Source: Archaeoglobi archaeon JdFR-42 (GTDB lineage Archaea > Halobacteriota > Archaeoglobi > Archaeoglobales > JdFR-42). From it: 64,000 nt of DNA. A program made the position numbers and the translations under genes. The DNA lies in NCBI GenBank assembly GCA_002010305.1, contig MTND01000027.1, positions 154,369 through 218,368 on the forward strand, given 5' to 3'. Below the pieces are notes generated by a model. The model saw nothing but the letters and a program-made list of their open reading frames with translations. It was not told the origin of the DNA and searched no databases. Below are positions 37,559-48,772 of this stretch, piece by piece; position 1 is the first letter of the stretch; every line of letters begins with the position of its first letter.

Positions 37559-38631
37559 CTTAACATTCCCATAAACTGTTTTCTCATCCTTCTCCTCATT
37601 CTGATTATGCTAGCCAGCCTCCACCGATATATCTCATCCCTTCCAAGTACACCGTAGGCTAAAAACAAACCAGCCAGAACAACCAGATCAACCACCAACA
37701 CTGGCAGATACTCATGCATAGCTGCCAGTCTATCAAGTACTGCAAGAGGGGTTAGTGGGAGGTATCGATACACCATAACTTCTTCTATATGAAGCCTAGT
37801 ATCGTCTGGTGCGTGTATTGTCACTTCAACATCTTTAGATTCCCCAGACTTCAGGAAAAACCCCGATGGAGAATTAAGCTCTAGATTTCTAGCTTTTTCT
37901 ACATTCAATATGACATATACTGGATAGAGAGCATTATTCTCTACTTGAAAACTTCGTTCAAATACTGCTCCTGGAGCAACCCATTCGGGCCTAAGCCCTG
38001 CAGCTGAGGTGGTTCCATACTGAATAATCTCTCTGTCAAAGGAACTTACCATGGTGAATGTCAAGACGGCGACCACAATTAGGGCAAATATTGAATAGAT
38101 TTGGAGGAATCGTACTTTTATAAACCTTTTTCTCCGCTTCTTTGTTCTTAATTTATCCTCTCCGATTGCCATCAAGTACATACCAGTAATAAATAAAATT
38201 GTAGAAATGAAAATCTTTTTCTCAACTCCAGAAAGGGACAGATACTTTCCAGCTCCTTTGAGAAGGATTGGTGAGTCCATGAATTCGATTACCTTACCTG
38301 CTATATCTTTCCTCATCACAATTTTTCCGCCACCAATCTGGTCAGTAGCCACATTAGCATCACCTTTGGTAATGTACCCACCTTCAGTAACACCAACAAT
38401 CCGATGGCAGATCCATTCGTCTCCAGCCTTAAAGACTATAATATCTCCAATCTGATAATCCCTGGCCAGAGGGTTAATAATAAAAGCATCATATCTGCTG
38501 ATAGTCGGCTCCATACTATCTGAATACACGTAAGCAAATATCACGGGCCTGTTGAATATTGCCCCCACTAAAGATACAAGGGCCAACAGAATTATTCCGG
38601 TTACTACTATATTTACAAGGATTTTTTTCAT
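37546..38631 (-). CDS. Archaeal signal peptidase I (SipW-like) with long C-terminal extension
   Basis: YVYSDSMEPTISRYDAFIINP (catalytic Ser); GDIIVFKAGDEWICHRIVGV (His); YITKGDAN. Confidence 0.92.
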   Translation of the reverse strand: MKKILVNIVVTGIILLALVSLVGAIFNRPVIFAYVYSDSMEPTISRYDAFIINPLARDYQIGDIIVFKAGDEWICHRIVGVTEGGYITKGDANVATDQIGGGKIVMRKDIAGKVIEFMDSPILLKGAGKYLSLSGVEKKIFISTILFITGMYLMAIGEDKLRTKKRRKRFIKVRFLQIYSIFALIVVAVLTFTMVSSFDREIIQYGTTSAAGLRPEWVAPGAVFERSFQVENNALYPVYVILNVEKARNLELNSPSGFFLKSGESKDVEVTIHAPDDTRLHIEEVMVYRYLPLTPLAVLDRLAAMHEYLPVLVVDLVVLAGLFLAYGVLGRDEIYRWRLASIIRMRRRMRKQFMGMLRWSG

Positions 38632-38660
38632 TTTCTTACCTTTTATTTAGTTTTTTATTA

Positions 38661-39164
38661 TTATGTTGGCTGGGTGACACTAATACTGACAATATCTTCA
38701 ATTAAATCCCCGGCAGAATATTCAGAAGTGTCTATCACCATGCCTATGTTAGCCTCTTCACCGGGGCTCAATATGAACGTGATAATATTAGAGGCTGTAT
38801 TTGAACTGGAATGAGAAATATCACCGGGAGAGTACAGCAGGACCCCTGCTTCCTGCACACTCACCGTAAACTCATACACTCCCGAGCTATTATTTACGTT
38901 CTTCACACTAAACAAACTATCTATTACATGTATCGAGTCCGGGGCAACTCCACCATCATACAGAGGGTTTTCAGGAGTTATGTTTATTTCCAGCTTTCCA
39001 GAATCATTAATATAAGAATAAGGGGAGTTGGGTATCAATTCATAGATGAGATTAACATCTCCATCTCCCTGAGTATACACACCCGTTCCCGTTAATAGTA
39101 TCAGGATAATCAATACAATGACAAATATTGTCGTTAACCCTTTTTTATACATTTTTACACCCAT
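38661..39164 (-). CDS. Secreted protein, probable TasA/DUF1102-like filament or accessory subunit
   Basis: N-terminal signal; INITPENPLYDGGVAPDSIHVIDSLFSVKNVNNSSGVYEFTVSV; SPGEEANIGMVIDTS. Confidence 0.55.
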   Translation of the reverse strand: MGVKMYKKGLTTIFVIVLIILILLTGTGVYTQGDGDVNLIYELIPNSPYSYINDSGKLEINITPENPLYDGGVAPDSIHVIDSLFSVKNVNNSSGVYEFTVSVQEAGVLLYSPGDISHSSSNTASNIITFILSPGEEANIGMVIDTSEYSAGDLIEDIVSISVTQPT

Positions 39165-39287
39165 TCTAGATATTTTTTACTGATTGAGAAAATTTTGTTA
39201 AATCGACGATCTTGATTGATTCTGAATTTAATCCTATCACTCAATATCTATCACTCCTCCACTAAAAAAAATAAAAAATGGAGGTAC

Positions 39288-39839
39288 TCAGGTGCTTGGC
39301 CATGCATTTATTGTCAAAGAGCCGGAAACCGAGTCAGGCGCACTCATACCGGTAGTATTGATGTCCAGTCCTACACCAACCTGTTCCCCTGGATCAACTG
39401 TAAAGTATATCTCTGTGGATGAAGTGCTTGAATTCACGTGACCATACCACTCATCTGGAGTATATAGCGCTATATGTGTCCCTGAAACCACTATTTGCAC
39501 ATCAATTGAGACGTTATCCCACAGACCATTGGATACATAGAACACATTGTCGAAGTTGTAGTGAGTGTCCGGACTTACACCAAGTCCCCACCATCCGGGG
39601 TTAAGACTTTCATTTTGATAGTTGGGGTTGTTTGTTGAGAGATCAATCGTCATAACTCCATCGGATGTAATATATGCATAATACTGGCCTGGAGTGAGGT
39701 CTATGAACTCCTGGTCATCTGCAACCACTGCCACTGTAAAATTCCTCTGTGCATCATAGCTGGCAAAATCAGCTCCAGTGCCAATGAAGGCAATAGTACC
39801 GATTGCAATCAGCATTAATACCATCAGTTTAGTTTTCAT
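39288..39839 (-). CDS. DUF1102 family secreted protein (paralog A)
   Basis: GADFASYDAQRNFTVAVVADDQEFIDLTPGQYYAYI; NPNYQNESLNPGWWGLGVSPDTHYNFDNVFYVSNGLWDNV. Confidence 0.8.
   Translation of the reverse strand: MKTKLMVLMLIAIGTIAFIGTGADFASYDAQRNFTVAVVADDQEFIDLTPGQYYAYITSDGVMTIDLSTNNPNYQNESLNPGWWGLGVSPDTHYNFDNVFYVSNGLWDNVSIDVQIVVSGTHIALYTPDEWYGHVNSSTSSTEIYFTVDPGEQVGVGLDINTTGMSAPDSVSGSLTINAWPST
39586..39634. repeat. 49-nt exact repeat, copy 1 (partner 40159-40207)
   Basis: CCCCACCATCCGGGGTTAAGACTTTCATTTTGATAGTTGGGGTTGTTTG identical in both DUF1102 paralogs. Confidence 0.95.
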
Positions 39840-39845
39840 CAGTCA

Positions 39846-40424
39846 TCACCCTCCATTATCAGCTGGCTCTGCATGAATGGTCAGTGTGCCGTTAAGCCAG
39901 TCACCTGCATCATTGGCCCATCCCATTAGATGCATTCCTACAGATACCTCTCCTCCTGGATACACGTAAAAGCTAATTTCTTGCAAAGCTGAGTCAGAGG
40001 ACCATGCACCTTCAAGTGATTCTTCATTGTGGGTGTAAAGTTCAACAAAAGGATTGCTAGAACTTATCGTTACAAGGATTGTGACGTTATCCCATAGGTC
40101 ATTGGATACGTTGAACACATCATTAAAGTTGTATCTTGAATCAGGGCTTATACCGATTCCCCACCATCCGGGGTTAAGACTTTCATTTTGATAGTTGGGG
40201 TTGTTTGCGCTGAAATCAATCACTAGAACTCCTCTGTCATCTATATACGCATAGGGTTGCATTGGAGTGAGATCAATTAACTCCTGATCGTCTGCAACTA
40301 CTGCTATGTGAGCACTTCGAGATGCTGTATAGTCTGCAAAATCAGCTCCTACACCGAGCACCATCAGTATCCCCAGAGCGACCATTATTGCTCCTAACAT
40401 TTTCATTTTCATTTTTCCTTTCAC
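39846..40424 (-). CDS. DUF1102 family secreted protein (paralog B)
   Basis: GADFADYTASRSAHIAVVADDQELIDLTPMQPYAYI; NPNYQNESLNPGWWGIGISPDSRYNFNDVFNVSNDLWDNV. Confidence 0.82.
   Translation of the reverse strand: MKGKMKMKMLGAIMVALGILMVLGVGADFADYTASRSAHIAVVADDQELIDLTPMQPYAYIDDRGVLVIDFSANNPNYQNESLNPGWWGIGISPDSRYNFNDVFNVSNDLWDNVTILVTISSSNPFVELYTHNEESLEGAWSSDSALQEISFYVYPGGEVSVGMHLMGWANDAGDWLNGTLTIHAEPADNGG
40159..40207. repeat. 49-nt exact repeat, copy 2 (partner 39586-39634)
   Basis: Same sequence as copy 1. Confidence 0.95.
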
Positions 40425-40600
40425 CTCATTTTTTCTGTTTTAAATGCATGATCATCATAAATCCAATGCTACATAGTTAATAGCCAACTAATTTAGAGCT
40501 ATTCAGCCATTAACTCATAGATAGTGAGATGTTACTCTCTGATAATGACCAATTGCTCAGATACACCACATAAGGTAATGGTATGTTACCCTTCAACCAT

Positions 40601-41074
40601 TCACATCTTCTCAAGGAATGATGAAGTTGTTCTCGCCTGTATTACCGAATGAGCAGCAGAACTCATGAAGAATATGGATGACACTACAATTGCCCACATC
40701 TCTCCCAGAAACAGACTGGACAACAGCATGATAGAAGACAAACCGAGGTAATAATAACTCCAAGGTATATTCCCTGATTCCACAGCCTCAAGATACAGCT
40801 TCATATCAGGAGAAGTATGGAGGAGTACAACGTTACCGTTGGAATCCATTTTTATAACACCCGATCTCTCAAGCTTGGGAATGTGTGTTTGAATAAGACT
40901 TACATATATGCTTTTTCTACCTTTGGATGTTGTACAGCCCTCTAATTCACTCATATAGGCCAAGATATCTTTTAAGCTTCCTTCACCCCCATTATTCATC
41001 AGGTATTTAATTAGATTCCTCCTTCGTCTGTTAGCGAGGAGGTAATGAATACCTTCATCTTTCATCCCGCCCAT
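40601..41074 (-). CDS. Winged-helix protein with C-terminal TM segments (DUF7344-like)
   Basis: LLANRRRRNLIKYLMNNGGEGSLKDILAYMSELEG...SLIQTHIPKLERSGVI; hydrophobic C-terminus. Confidence 0.75.
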   Translation of the reverse strand: MGGMKDEGIHYLLANRRRRNLIKYLMNNGGEGSLKDILAYMSELEGCTTSKGRKSIYVSLIQTHIPKLERSGVIKMDSNGNVVLLHTSPDMKLYLEAVESGNIPWSYYYLGLSSIMLLSSLFLGEMWAIVVSSIFFMSSAAHSVIQARTTSSFLEKM

Positions 41075-41175
41075 AGCAAAATAAGTTCTTATGTGATTAA
41101 ATATAAAGAATGTAACGAAATTAGGTTCAGGGGGATTTTTTCTGAGAAGATGACAGAAGGCTACATACTGATTAG

Positions 41176-41808
41176 TTATCCTATTTTGACCACCTTCTTT
41201 ATATACTCTGGAGAGATCTCTTCAGATAAGCAAATATCCTCTGTTGCCTGAATAATGGTGATTCCGTCTTCTCTTGCTTTTTTCGCATCTATCTCTAGTA
41301 TTATAGGCCTCTCTGTTCTCAACTTAGCAACCTCTATGCTCTTCTCAAGAGTTGTTGAAAGGTGAACATATCTCTGTCTTACTGGTTTGATTCCAACTTC
41401 CAGCAATCTGTCTGCTTCCTCCTCACTTGTCCCATAATACAGGACTTCATGATTACACTCAGGAAAATCCAGATCAACTTTGATAGAATGACCATATCTA
41501 GCTCGAATTTTATCATCAGTCAGCTCGTATCTTCCTTTAACATCAGATTTTAAGAGAGCAAGGACATGCCACTTACTGGCCCACGAATATTTTCTCCTGA
41601 CAACTCTCATTAACTCTTCAAAAGATACCCATCCTCTTTCGTCTATATCTAATTTCAACTTGTCGGGAAAATGTCTTAACGCTCCAGAAATGAATTTTCC
41701 AAGCCTTGTTGTCCGTTCTTCCGACATGATTACCTCGCCAGCCATACCACATTCACATCTTTCTCCCCTATAATATCCATGTTCAGGACAGAATCTGATT
41801 TCTTCCAT
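41176..41808 (-). CDS. kptA: RNA 2'-phosphotransferase (KptA/Tpt1)
   Basis: LGKFISGALRHFPDKLKLDIDERGWVSFEEL; RYGHSIKV; LYYGTS; HLSTTLEKSIEV. Confidence 0.95.
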   Translation of the reverse strand: MEEIRFCPEHGYYRGERCECGMAGEVIMSEERTTRLGKFISGALRHFPDKLKLDIDERGWVSFEELMRVVRRKYSWASKWHVLALLKSDVKGRYELTDDKIRARYGHSIKVDLDFPECNHEVLYYGTSEEEADRLLEVGIKPVRQRYVHLSTTLEKSIEVAKLRTERPIILEIDAKKAREDGITIIQATEDICLSEEISPEYIKKVVKIG

Positions 41809-41813
41809 TCACA

Positions 41814-43031
41814 TCACCCCATATTGGATGCAATGTTCTCCACACCTTCAATAAGCTGATCAACCTCATATTTTGAATTGTAAACCGCTACAGAAGCCCT
41901 TACAGATCCCTCAGTTTTTAGAATTTTAAAGAGGGGCATGGCACAATGATGCCCACTCCGGACACATATATTAAAAACTTCATCCAGAATGATCGCCACA
42001 TCATGAGGATGTATTCCACGTATATTAAATGGAACTACTCCTGTAGTTCCACTCCCATATACTGTAACACCCTCTATCTCCTGCAAACCTTTTCGAATGC
42101 GATCTCCAAGTTCTCGTTCCCACTTTTCTATTTTTTTCACACCTATAGATTTCACATACTCTATGGCTTTACCCAGTCCTATAACCCCCGGAATGTTTGG
42201 AGTCCCTGGTTCGAAACAGTAAGGTGGATCTTCAAAGACCACTTTATTCACGGTAACACTTTTAACAGCTCCTCCCCCAAATATCGATGGTTCTAGAATT
42301 TCAGGGTCACTGACATATAATGCTCCTGTACCCTGAGGGCCAAGTAATCCTTTATGACCAGAGATGGCCATGAAATCACACTTCAATTTCTTAACGTTCA
42401 CTTCCATATGACCTACTGACTGAGCACCATCCACCACAGTCAACGCCCCATAATCGGCGGCTAGATTTACCAGACTTTCAACATCCTGAATGGTCCCAAA
42501 TACATTGGACACATGAGTAAAAGCCACAACCTTTGTATTTTCTCTGATACTGGCTTCAAAGCTTTTAACAGAAAGCATACCATGAGTTGATGGTTCAACA
42601 ATTGAAACTTCGATACCCTTTCTCCGCAAGGAAGTCCATGGAATGAAATTGGAATGATGTTCTAACTGGGTAGTAATAACGTGATCTCCTTTCTTAAATT
42701 CAAGACCATTAGCAACCAGATTCAGAGCTTCTGTGGTATTCTTGGTAAAAACTATCTGTTCAGGAGATGCTCCTAAAAATTTTGCCAGAGTTTCACGGGC
42801 CGTTTCAACCGCTTCTGTGGTTTTTCGAGCAAGGATGTGGGCACCACGCCCATAATTAGCTCCATACTCGTAAAAAAAAGAAATCATCTCTTCTACCACT
42901 GGTTTAGGAGTCTGAGTGGTTGCTGCATTATCCAAGTACACAACTTCTTCAAGAACCGGAAAGTCTTTTCGAATTGATTCTAATTCCACACTCTTTCCTC
43001 CATCACCTGAAGGTTCCACTAATGGCTTCAT
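41814..43031 (-). CDS. sufS: Cysteine desulfurase (SufS family)
   Basis: YLDNAATTQTPKPVVE; FTKNTTEALNLVA; FMAISGHKGLLGPQGTG PLP-Lys; RSGHHCAMP. Confidence 0.93.
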   Translation of the reverse strand: MKPLVEPSGDGGKSVELESIRKDFPVLEEVVYLDNAATTQTPKPVVEEMISFFYEYGANYGRGAHILARKTTEAVETARETLAKFLGASPEQIVFTKNTTEALNLVANGLEFKKGDHVITTQLEHHSNFIPWTSLRRKGIEVSIVEPSTHGMLSVKSFEASIRENTKVVAFTHVSNVFGTIQDVESLVNLAADYGALTVVDGAQSVGHMEVNVKKLKCDFMAISGHKGLLGPQGTGALYVSDPEILEPSIFGGGAVKSVTVNKVVFEDPPYCFEPGTPNIPGVIGLGKAIEYVKSIGVKKIEKWERELGDRIRKGLQEIEGVTVYGSGTTGVVPFNIRGIHPHDVAIILDEVFNICVRSGHHCAMPLFKILKTEGSVRASVAVYNSKYEVDQLIEGVENIASNMG

Positions 43032-43191
43032 TCAACGTTGGATCAGGAGAGTTGTACTCGCATTCGGAACAGATCCACAGACCTATGCCACTAAAAAACT
43101 TCAGAGTTTGTCTCTCACAATTCGGACATTTTTTTATCCTATCTTCATCTTCACTGTGATCCAGAGACTCTATAAAGATCACCTCGCACAT
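43003..43191 (-). CDS. Small zinc-ribbon protein (62 aa)
   Basis: KKCPNCERQTLKFFSGIGLWICSECEY. Confidence 0.7.
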   Translation of the reverse strand: MCEVIFIESLDHSEDEDRIKKCPNCERQTLKFFSGIGLWICSECEYNSPDPTLNEAISGTFR

Positions 43192-43776
43192 CCCACCGAC
43201 TGAATCCAGAAACCCACATGATAGTCCACCTATTTATACATTATATATACTGAGGGATGGTATACCGGCATGAGAATCCATACCCTCGAAATATCATGGT
43301 ACACTTATCGCCACACGCATATTAATATTTCCGGTTAATTTCCTGCAATTTATTGTATTTTGCTGGATCCTATCAATTTATTAACGACATAACGTTTTGT
43401 AGATATACAAGACTAGCGGAGTCTCAATTGACCTTGACGGGGTCAGGATGGAGATAGGAGGCACTGGAGAATTACTCGAGACCCCTTATTTTCTTCTGAT
43501 TTTGTTCTCAACTATTATAACGACAATTAAACCCGCTTTCTTATTTTCCTTCTGGCATAAAGATTTTCTCAGATCTCATCAATATTTTCCCCACCATTAG
43601 GAAATATCCAGGTACTCATCAGGGATATAATGTGTCCATTTTTTGCTGTGAGTCATAAACGTACAATTTTTCATGTGTAACAACATAAGTTTCTATTTCT
43701 TATCCCACCAGCAATACATTAACAGACTCTTTACCGAAAGACTTTTTAATCGAATTCAAAAAAGCAATGTGGTAAT

Positions 43777-44856
43777 ATGGATGCTATGCTGGTTTTGGAA
43801 GATGGAACCATAGTGTACGGTGAAGGATTCGGAGCGAAAGTTAACAGTCTTGGTGAGCTTGTTTTCGCCACTCCTTACACAGGGTATGAAGAGGCTTTGA
43901 CAGATCCTTCCTATAATGGTCAGATCCTGATGATGACATACCCGCTGATCGGCAACTATGGAGTTAACCCGGAAAATTTTCAGTCTACCAGAGTTCAGGT
44001 TGAAGGTTTTGTCATCAGAGAACTGTGTGATTATCCGTCACACCACAATATGGAAGTAGATGTGGACTCACTTCTTAAGCAATACAATGTTCCCGGTATC
44101 GCTGAGGTCGACACACGAATGCTCACCATTAAAACCAGACAGTTTGGTACCATGAAAGCAGGAATCTTCAGAGACAAAATAGAGGAGGAAAAGGCAATAG
44201 CCCTCGTTAGAGAACAACCTGATATTTCTGAAATGGAACTCATAAGAGAGGTTTCAACTACCAGCCCGTATAGAATAGAGGGGGTAGGTAAGAGAATTGC
44301 CGTTATTGATCTTGGAATCAAAAGGAATATTCTCAACAACCTCTCTAAAAGAGGTTTTGATATAATAGTATTGCCCTATAACGCCTCAAGATCGATGTTA
44401 GAGGAGTATGAACCAGAAGCTGTGCTGTTTTCAAATGGTCCTGGAGATCCAAAAAGGGCTGAAGAGGCAATTAAACTGGGAAAAGAACTGATAGGACAGA
44501 TACCTGTGTATGGAATATGCTTTGGACACCAGATCGTCGCACTTGCCCTCGGAGGAGATACATACAAGCTTAAATTCGGTCATAGAGGAGGAAATCAACC
44601 AGTAAAAGATTTCGTTCGAAATAGAGTGTTTATAACTTCTCAGAATCATGGATTTGCAGTTAATCCTGAAACTGTAGATCCAAAAGAGCTTCAGATCACG
44701 CAGATTAACGCAAATGATGGAACGGTGGAAGGTATGGAAGGGGATTACCTTGAAGTGTACACTGTACAGTACCATCCTGAGGGTAAGCCCGGGCCATATG
44801 ATACAGAATTTTTCTTTGATATGATGTATAAAAGGTTGCATGGTAGCAATGCCTAA
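43777..44856 (+). CDS. carA: Carbamoyl-phosphate synthase small subunit
   Basis: [16 protein letters not shown]-like N-terminus; [17 protein letters not shown] glutaminase triad; [18 protein letters not shown]. Confidence 0.97.
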   Translation: MDAMLVLEDGTIVYGEGFGAKVNSLGELVFATPYTGYEEALTDPSYNGQILMMTYPLIGNYGVNPENFQSTRVQVEGFVIRELCDYPSHHNMEVDVDSLLKQYNVPGIAEVDTRMLTIKTRQFGTMKAGIFRDKIEEEKAIALVREQPDISEMELIREVSTTSPYRIEGVGKRIAVIDLGIKRNILNNLSKRGFDIIVLPYNASRSMLEEYEPEAVLFSNGPGDPKRAEEAIKLGKELIGQIPVYGICFGHQIVALALGGDTYKLKFGHRGGNQPVKDFVRNRVFITSQNHGFAVNPETVDPKELQITQINANDGTVEGMEGDYLEVYTVQYHPEGKPGPYDTEFFFDMMYKRLHGSNA

Positions 44857-47800
44857 GCGAGAAGATATCTCTAAAGTTTTAGTTGTGGGAAGCGGTCCCA
44901 TACAGATAGGCCAAGCAGCAGAATTCGACTACAGTGGGAGTCAGGCATGTAAATCACTCAAAGAAGAAGGAATCGAGGTTGTTCTAATAAACTCGAATCC
45001 CGCCACTATAATGACCGACCCTGAAATTGCAGATCGAGTATATATAGAACCCCTCCTTCCGGAAATTGTTGGTAAAATAATCGAAAAAGAGAGGCCTGAT
45101 GGTATCCTTGGCGGGATGGGGGGGCAAACTGGTCTCAATATTACAGCAGAACTAGCTGAAATGGGAATCCTAGATGATTACGGAATAGAGGTTATAGGAA
45201 CTCCTGTGGAAGCAATTTACGCCTCTGAAGACAGAGAAAAATTCAAAAATACCATGAACTCAATAAACGAACCAATTCCAGGCAGTAAAGCTGTTAACAA
45301 TGTGGAAGAGGCTGTTGATTTAGTAGATGAGCTTGGCCTCCCTCTGATTATAAGACCTGCATATACTCTGGGTGGTTTTGGAGGAGGAATAGCCTATAAT
45401 CTCGAAGAACTCAAAAGCATGGTAGAAAAAGGGATTAAAAGATCCCGTATAAATCAGGTTCTGGTAGAACAGAGCGTTCTGGGATGGAAAGAGATTGAAT
45501 ATGAGGTTATGCGTGACGGAGCAGGAACCTGCATAACAATCTGCAACATGGAGAACATAGACCCTATGGGAATTCACACTGGGGAATCCATTGTAGTAAC
45601 TCCTTCCCAAACCCTTTCAGACCACGAACATCAGATGCTGAGAAGTGCCGCCATAAAGATCATTAGCACCCTCAAAATAGAGGGTGGATGTAACATACAG
45701 TTTGCCCTTAAAGACGGAGAATACAGGGTGATAGAGGTCAATCCGAGAGTTTCAAGATCGTCGGCCCTTGCATCAAAAGCAACGGGTTATCCTATCGCTA
45801 GAGTAGCTGCCAAAATTGCAATTGGACTACATCTTGACGAAATTACCAACGATATAACTAAAAAGACTCCTGCATCCTTTGAACCCACTATTGATTATGT
45901 AGTAATCAAAATACCACGCTGGCCTTTCGATAAATTTCCTACGGCAGACTCCACTCTTACCACATCTATGAAAAGCACAGGGGAAGTTATGGCCATTGGA
46001 AGAACCTTTGAAGAAGCCCTCCTTAAAGCAGTGAGAGGATTGGACATTGGCCATGGAATAGAAGGGGATGAAGTTTTCAAGGCCCATGAGCTGGAGAAAT
46101 TGATAAAGACGCCCAACCATAAAAGACTCTTTGCTATCTATCAGGCACTGAAAAAAGGCTTCTCTCCTGAATATATTGCGACCATCTCCCAGATTGATCC
46201 CTTTTTCATCTATAAAATCAAGAAACTTGTGGATATGGAAGAATTGATTAAAAAAGACTGGAGAAAATATCTCAAGAAAGCCAAGAGGATGGGATTCACT
46301 GACGAATTCATTGGTAAACTGGTAGGAATTCCTAGAGAAAGGATAAAAGACGAAAGATTGAAAAATGGAATCGACGCTACCTTCAAAATGGTGGATACAT
46401 GTGCTGCAGAATTTGAAGCCACCACCCCGTACTATTATTCTACTTATGAAGATCACTGTGAAGCAAATCCGGATAACAAAAAGAAAGTGTTGATTATTGG
46501 GGCGGGACCAATACGAATCGGCCAAGGCATAGAATTTGACTACTGTACTGTCCATGCTGTCCAGGCCCTCAGAGAGGAAGGTATCGAGGCACTGATAGTG
46601 AATAACAACCCTGAGACTGTGTCCACTGATTATGATACTTCCGATAAACTCTTTTTTGACCCTCTTACTCTTGAAGACGTGATGAATATAATTGAGAAGG
46701 AGGTGCCTGATGGCGTGGTCCTCCAGTTTGGCGGTCAAACTTCTATTAATCTCGCCATTCCACTTCATAACGAGCTTAAGCGACTGGGTCTTAAAACAAA
46801 AATCCTTGGTACCCAACCATCCCATATAGATCTGGCTGAAGATAGAGATAAATTCAGTGCCTTGCTGAAAAACTTGAAAATCCTTCAACCTGATAGTGGA
46901 ATAGCCTTCTCCATAGATGAGGCAAAGCGAATCGCCGAAAAGATTGGTTATCCTGTGTTAGTCAGACCATCATATGTCCTTGGTGGTCGGGCTATGGAGA
47001 TTGTTTATGATGAACAAGAACTGGAGTTCTACATGAAAGAGGCGGTAAAAGTTTCTCAGCAACACCCCATTCTAATCGACAAATTCCTAGATAACGCAGT
47101 AGAGATCGATGTAGATGCAGTCTGTGATGGGAAAGAGGTCTTCATAGGTGCCATAATGGAACACATTGAAGAGGCCGGAATTCATTCCGGTGATTCAGCT
47201 TGTGTTATCCCCCCACAATCCATATCAAAGGAAATCCTTGAGACTATCAAGCAGTATACAGAAAAACTAGCCCTTGCTTTGAGAGTAATAGGCCTTATCA
47301 ACATACAGATGGCTGTAAAGGATGGAAAGGTGTATGTCCTAGAAGTAAACCCCAGAGCTTCAAGAACAATACCCTATGTATCTAAAGCAATAGGCATACC
47401 TCTCGCAAAAGTGGCCATGAAAGTCATCCTCGGTAAGACTATATCCGAACTTGGTCTGAAAAAACCAGAATTCTCACATGTATCAGTAAAAGAGGTTGTA
47501 TTGCCGTTTGATCGACTTCCAGGGGTAGATCCGGTACTAGGTCCTGAAATGAAAAGTACTGGAGAGGTTATGGGTATAGATGAGGACTTTCCTAAAGCAT
47601 TCTATAAAGCCCAACTAGCAGCATATAATAACCTGCCTCTCGATGGAGTGGTATTCATATCTATTGATGACAGGTTCAAAAACTATGCGGTTGATATAGC
47701 CAAAAAGCTTGCTGATGCAGGACTGAAGCTAAAGGCTACAAAAGGGACACAACAATTCCTCTCAGAATTTGGTATCAGAGCAGAGAGAGTTCTCAAAGTG

Positions 47801-48046
47801 GGCGAAGGAAGACCCAACGTGGTCGACCTGATAAAATCCAAAAAGATAGATCTGATTATTAACATACCTGGGGATAAAAAGTCTCGGGAAGAGAGCTATA
47901 TGATCCGGCGATCAGCGGTGGATTATAGCGTCCCATATATCACTACCATCCAAGCTGCTGGAGCGGCTGCTGAAGCCATTAAAAAAATGAAACATGGAGA
48001 GTTATCAGTAAGACCCATAACCGAATACTGGGTCAGTAGCCCATAA
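44840..48046 (+). CDS. carB: Carbamoyl-phosphate synthase large subunit (start may be 44849)
   Basis: [32 protein letters not shown]; duplicated ATP-grasp halves. Confidence 0.98.
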   Translation: MVAMPKREDISKVLVVGSGPIQIGQAAEFDYSGSQACKSLKEEGIEVVLINSNPATIMTDPEIADRVYIEPLLPEIVGKIIEKERPDGILGGMGGQTGLNITAELAEMGILDDYGIEVIGTPVEAIYASEDREKFKNTMNSINEPIPGSKAVNNVEEAVDLVDELGLPLIIRPAYTLGGFGGGIAYNLEELKSMVEKGIKRSRINQVLVEQSVLGWKEIEYEVMRDGAGTCITICNMENIDPMGIHTGESIVVTPSQTLSDHEHQMLRSAAIKIISTLKIEGGCNIQFALKDGEYRVIEVNPRVSRSSALASKATGYPIARVAAKIAIGLHLDEITNDITKKTPASFEPTIDYVVIKIPRWPFDKFPTADSTLTTSMKSTGEVMAIGRTFEEALLKAVRGLDIGHGIEGDEVFKAHELEKLIKTPNHKRLFAIYQALKKGFSPEYIATISQIDPFFIYKIKKLVDMEELIKKDWRKYLKKAKRMGFTDEFIGKLVGIPRERIKDERLKNGIDATFKMVDTCAAEFEATTPYYYSTYEDHCEANPDNKKKVLIIGAGPIRIGQGIEFDYCTVHAVQALREEGIEALIVNNNPETVSTDYDTSDKLFFDPLTLEDVMNIIEKEVPDGVVLQFGGQTSINLAIPLHNELKRLGLKTKILGTQPSHIDLAEDRDKFSALLKNLKILQPDSGIAFSIDEAKRIAEKIGYPVLVRPSYVLGGRAMEIVYDEQELEFYMKEAVKVSQQHPILIDKFLDNAVEIDVDAVCDGKEVFIGAIMEHIEEAGIHSGDSACVIPPQSISKEILETIKQYTEKLALALRVIGLINIQMAVKDGKVYVLEVNPRASRTIPYVSKAIGIPLAKVAMKVILGKTISELGLKKPEFSHVSVKEVVLPFDRLPGVDPVLGPEMKSTGEVMGIDEDFPKAFYKAQLAAYNNLPLDGVVFISIDDRFKNYAVDIAKKLADAGLKLKATKGTQQFLSEFGIRAERVLKVGEGRPNVVDLIKSKKIDLIINIPGDKKSREESYMIRRSAVDYSVPYITTIQAAGAAAEAIKKMKHGELSVRPITEYWVSSP

Positions 48047-48629
48047 TGTAGTCCAGGGAGATTATCACAGATAACGTCACCACACCTGCGACGACCATAC
48101 GCATACCTGCAATAACGACGTTCCTTTCTGTGATTTTCCCCAGATAGTATCCTATGAAAAAAAGCATCCCGAATCCAATTAGTAGTGAGATTTGCATTGC
48201 AAATATATAATCCAGACCAATTACAAAAGGGATTAGCAAAGGAAGGGCGGTTATCATAGGGGCAAGAGCATGAATCAGGCTGGTTATATATATAGCAAAG
48301 TTATGTGCTTTATGTGTGATTGAATTCTTCATGCTTATCAGCATGACTTTCCTTTTCCTTGCCATTATGGCAATATTCTCACTGACTTCCACCTCAAAAG
48401 CACCCCATCCACTGGAAATAGCAAGGGCTATGGCAGTTGCAATTCCAGCTGCAAAAATTATCTCATTGTTAGCCCTACCACTCAGATATGCCCCTATTAT
48501 CATCCCCAGTATGGTCAATACACCGTCAAAAGCCCCAATAACGAAGTATCTGCGAGATATTGAGCGGAGTCCTGTTATATCTGAATACACCTTCGCTTTA
48601 TTTTTAAACTCAGAGACTTTTCTCAGCAT
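48033..48629 (-). CDS. VIT1/CCC1-family membrane transporter
   Basis: [26 protein letters not shown]; five-TM pattern. Confidence 0.72.
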   Translation of the reverse strand: MLRKVSEFKNKAKVYSDITGLRSISRRYFVIGAFDGVLTILGMIIGAYLSGRANNEIIFAAGIATAIALAISSGWGAFEVEVSENIAIMARKRKVMLISMKNSITHKAHNFAIYITSLIHALAPMITALPLLIPFVIGLDYIFAMQISLLIGFGMLFFIGYYLGKITERNVVIAGMRMVVAGVVTLSVIISLDYIMGY

Positions 48630-48772
48630 TGTCTAAACAATCATCCGAGGAAAAGAAATTTATAGTTATCTGTCCGTGGTACTGACACAATCGGCGATGA
48701 GGTCTTATTTATTACTATTTGTAATATTAACCACAGAAAAAATTATATATTAGCATTTGGAAACCAGCTTTC

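Noticed and set aside
41176-41808. N-terminal Cys-rich extension of KptA as a novel fusion
   Set aside because: A short zinc-ribbon N-terminus is common in archaeal KptA proteins, so this looks ordinary.
45827-46888. 353-aa minus-strand ORF
   Set aside because: Lies fully antisense within carB, which has clear family motifs; composition looks like a shadow ORF.
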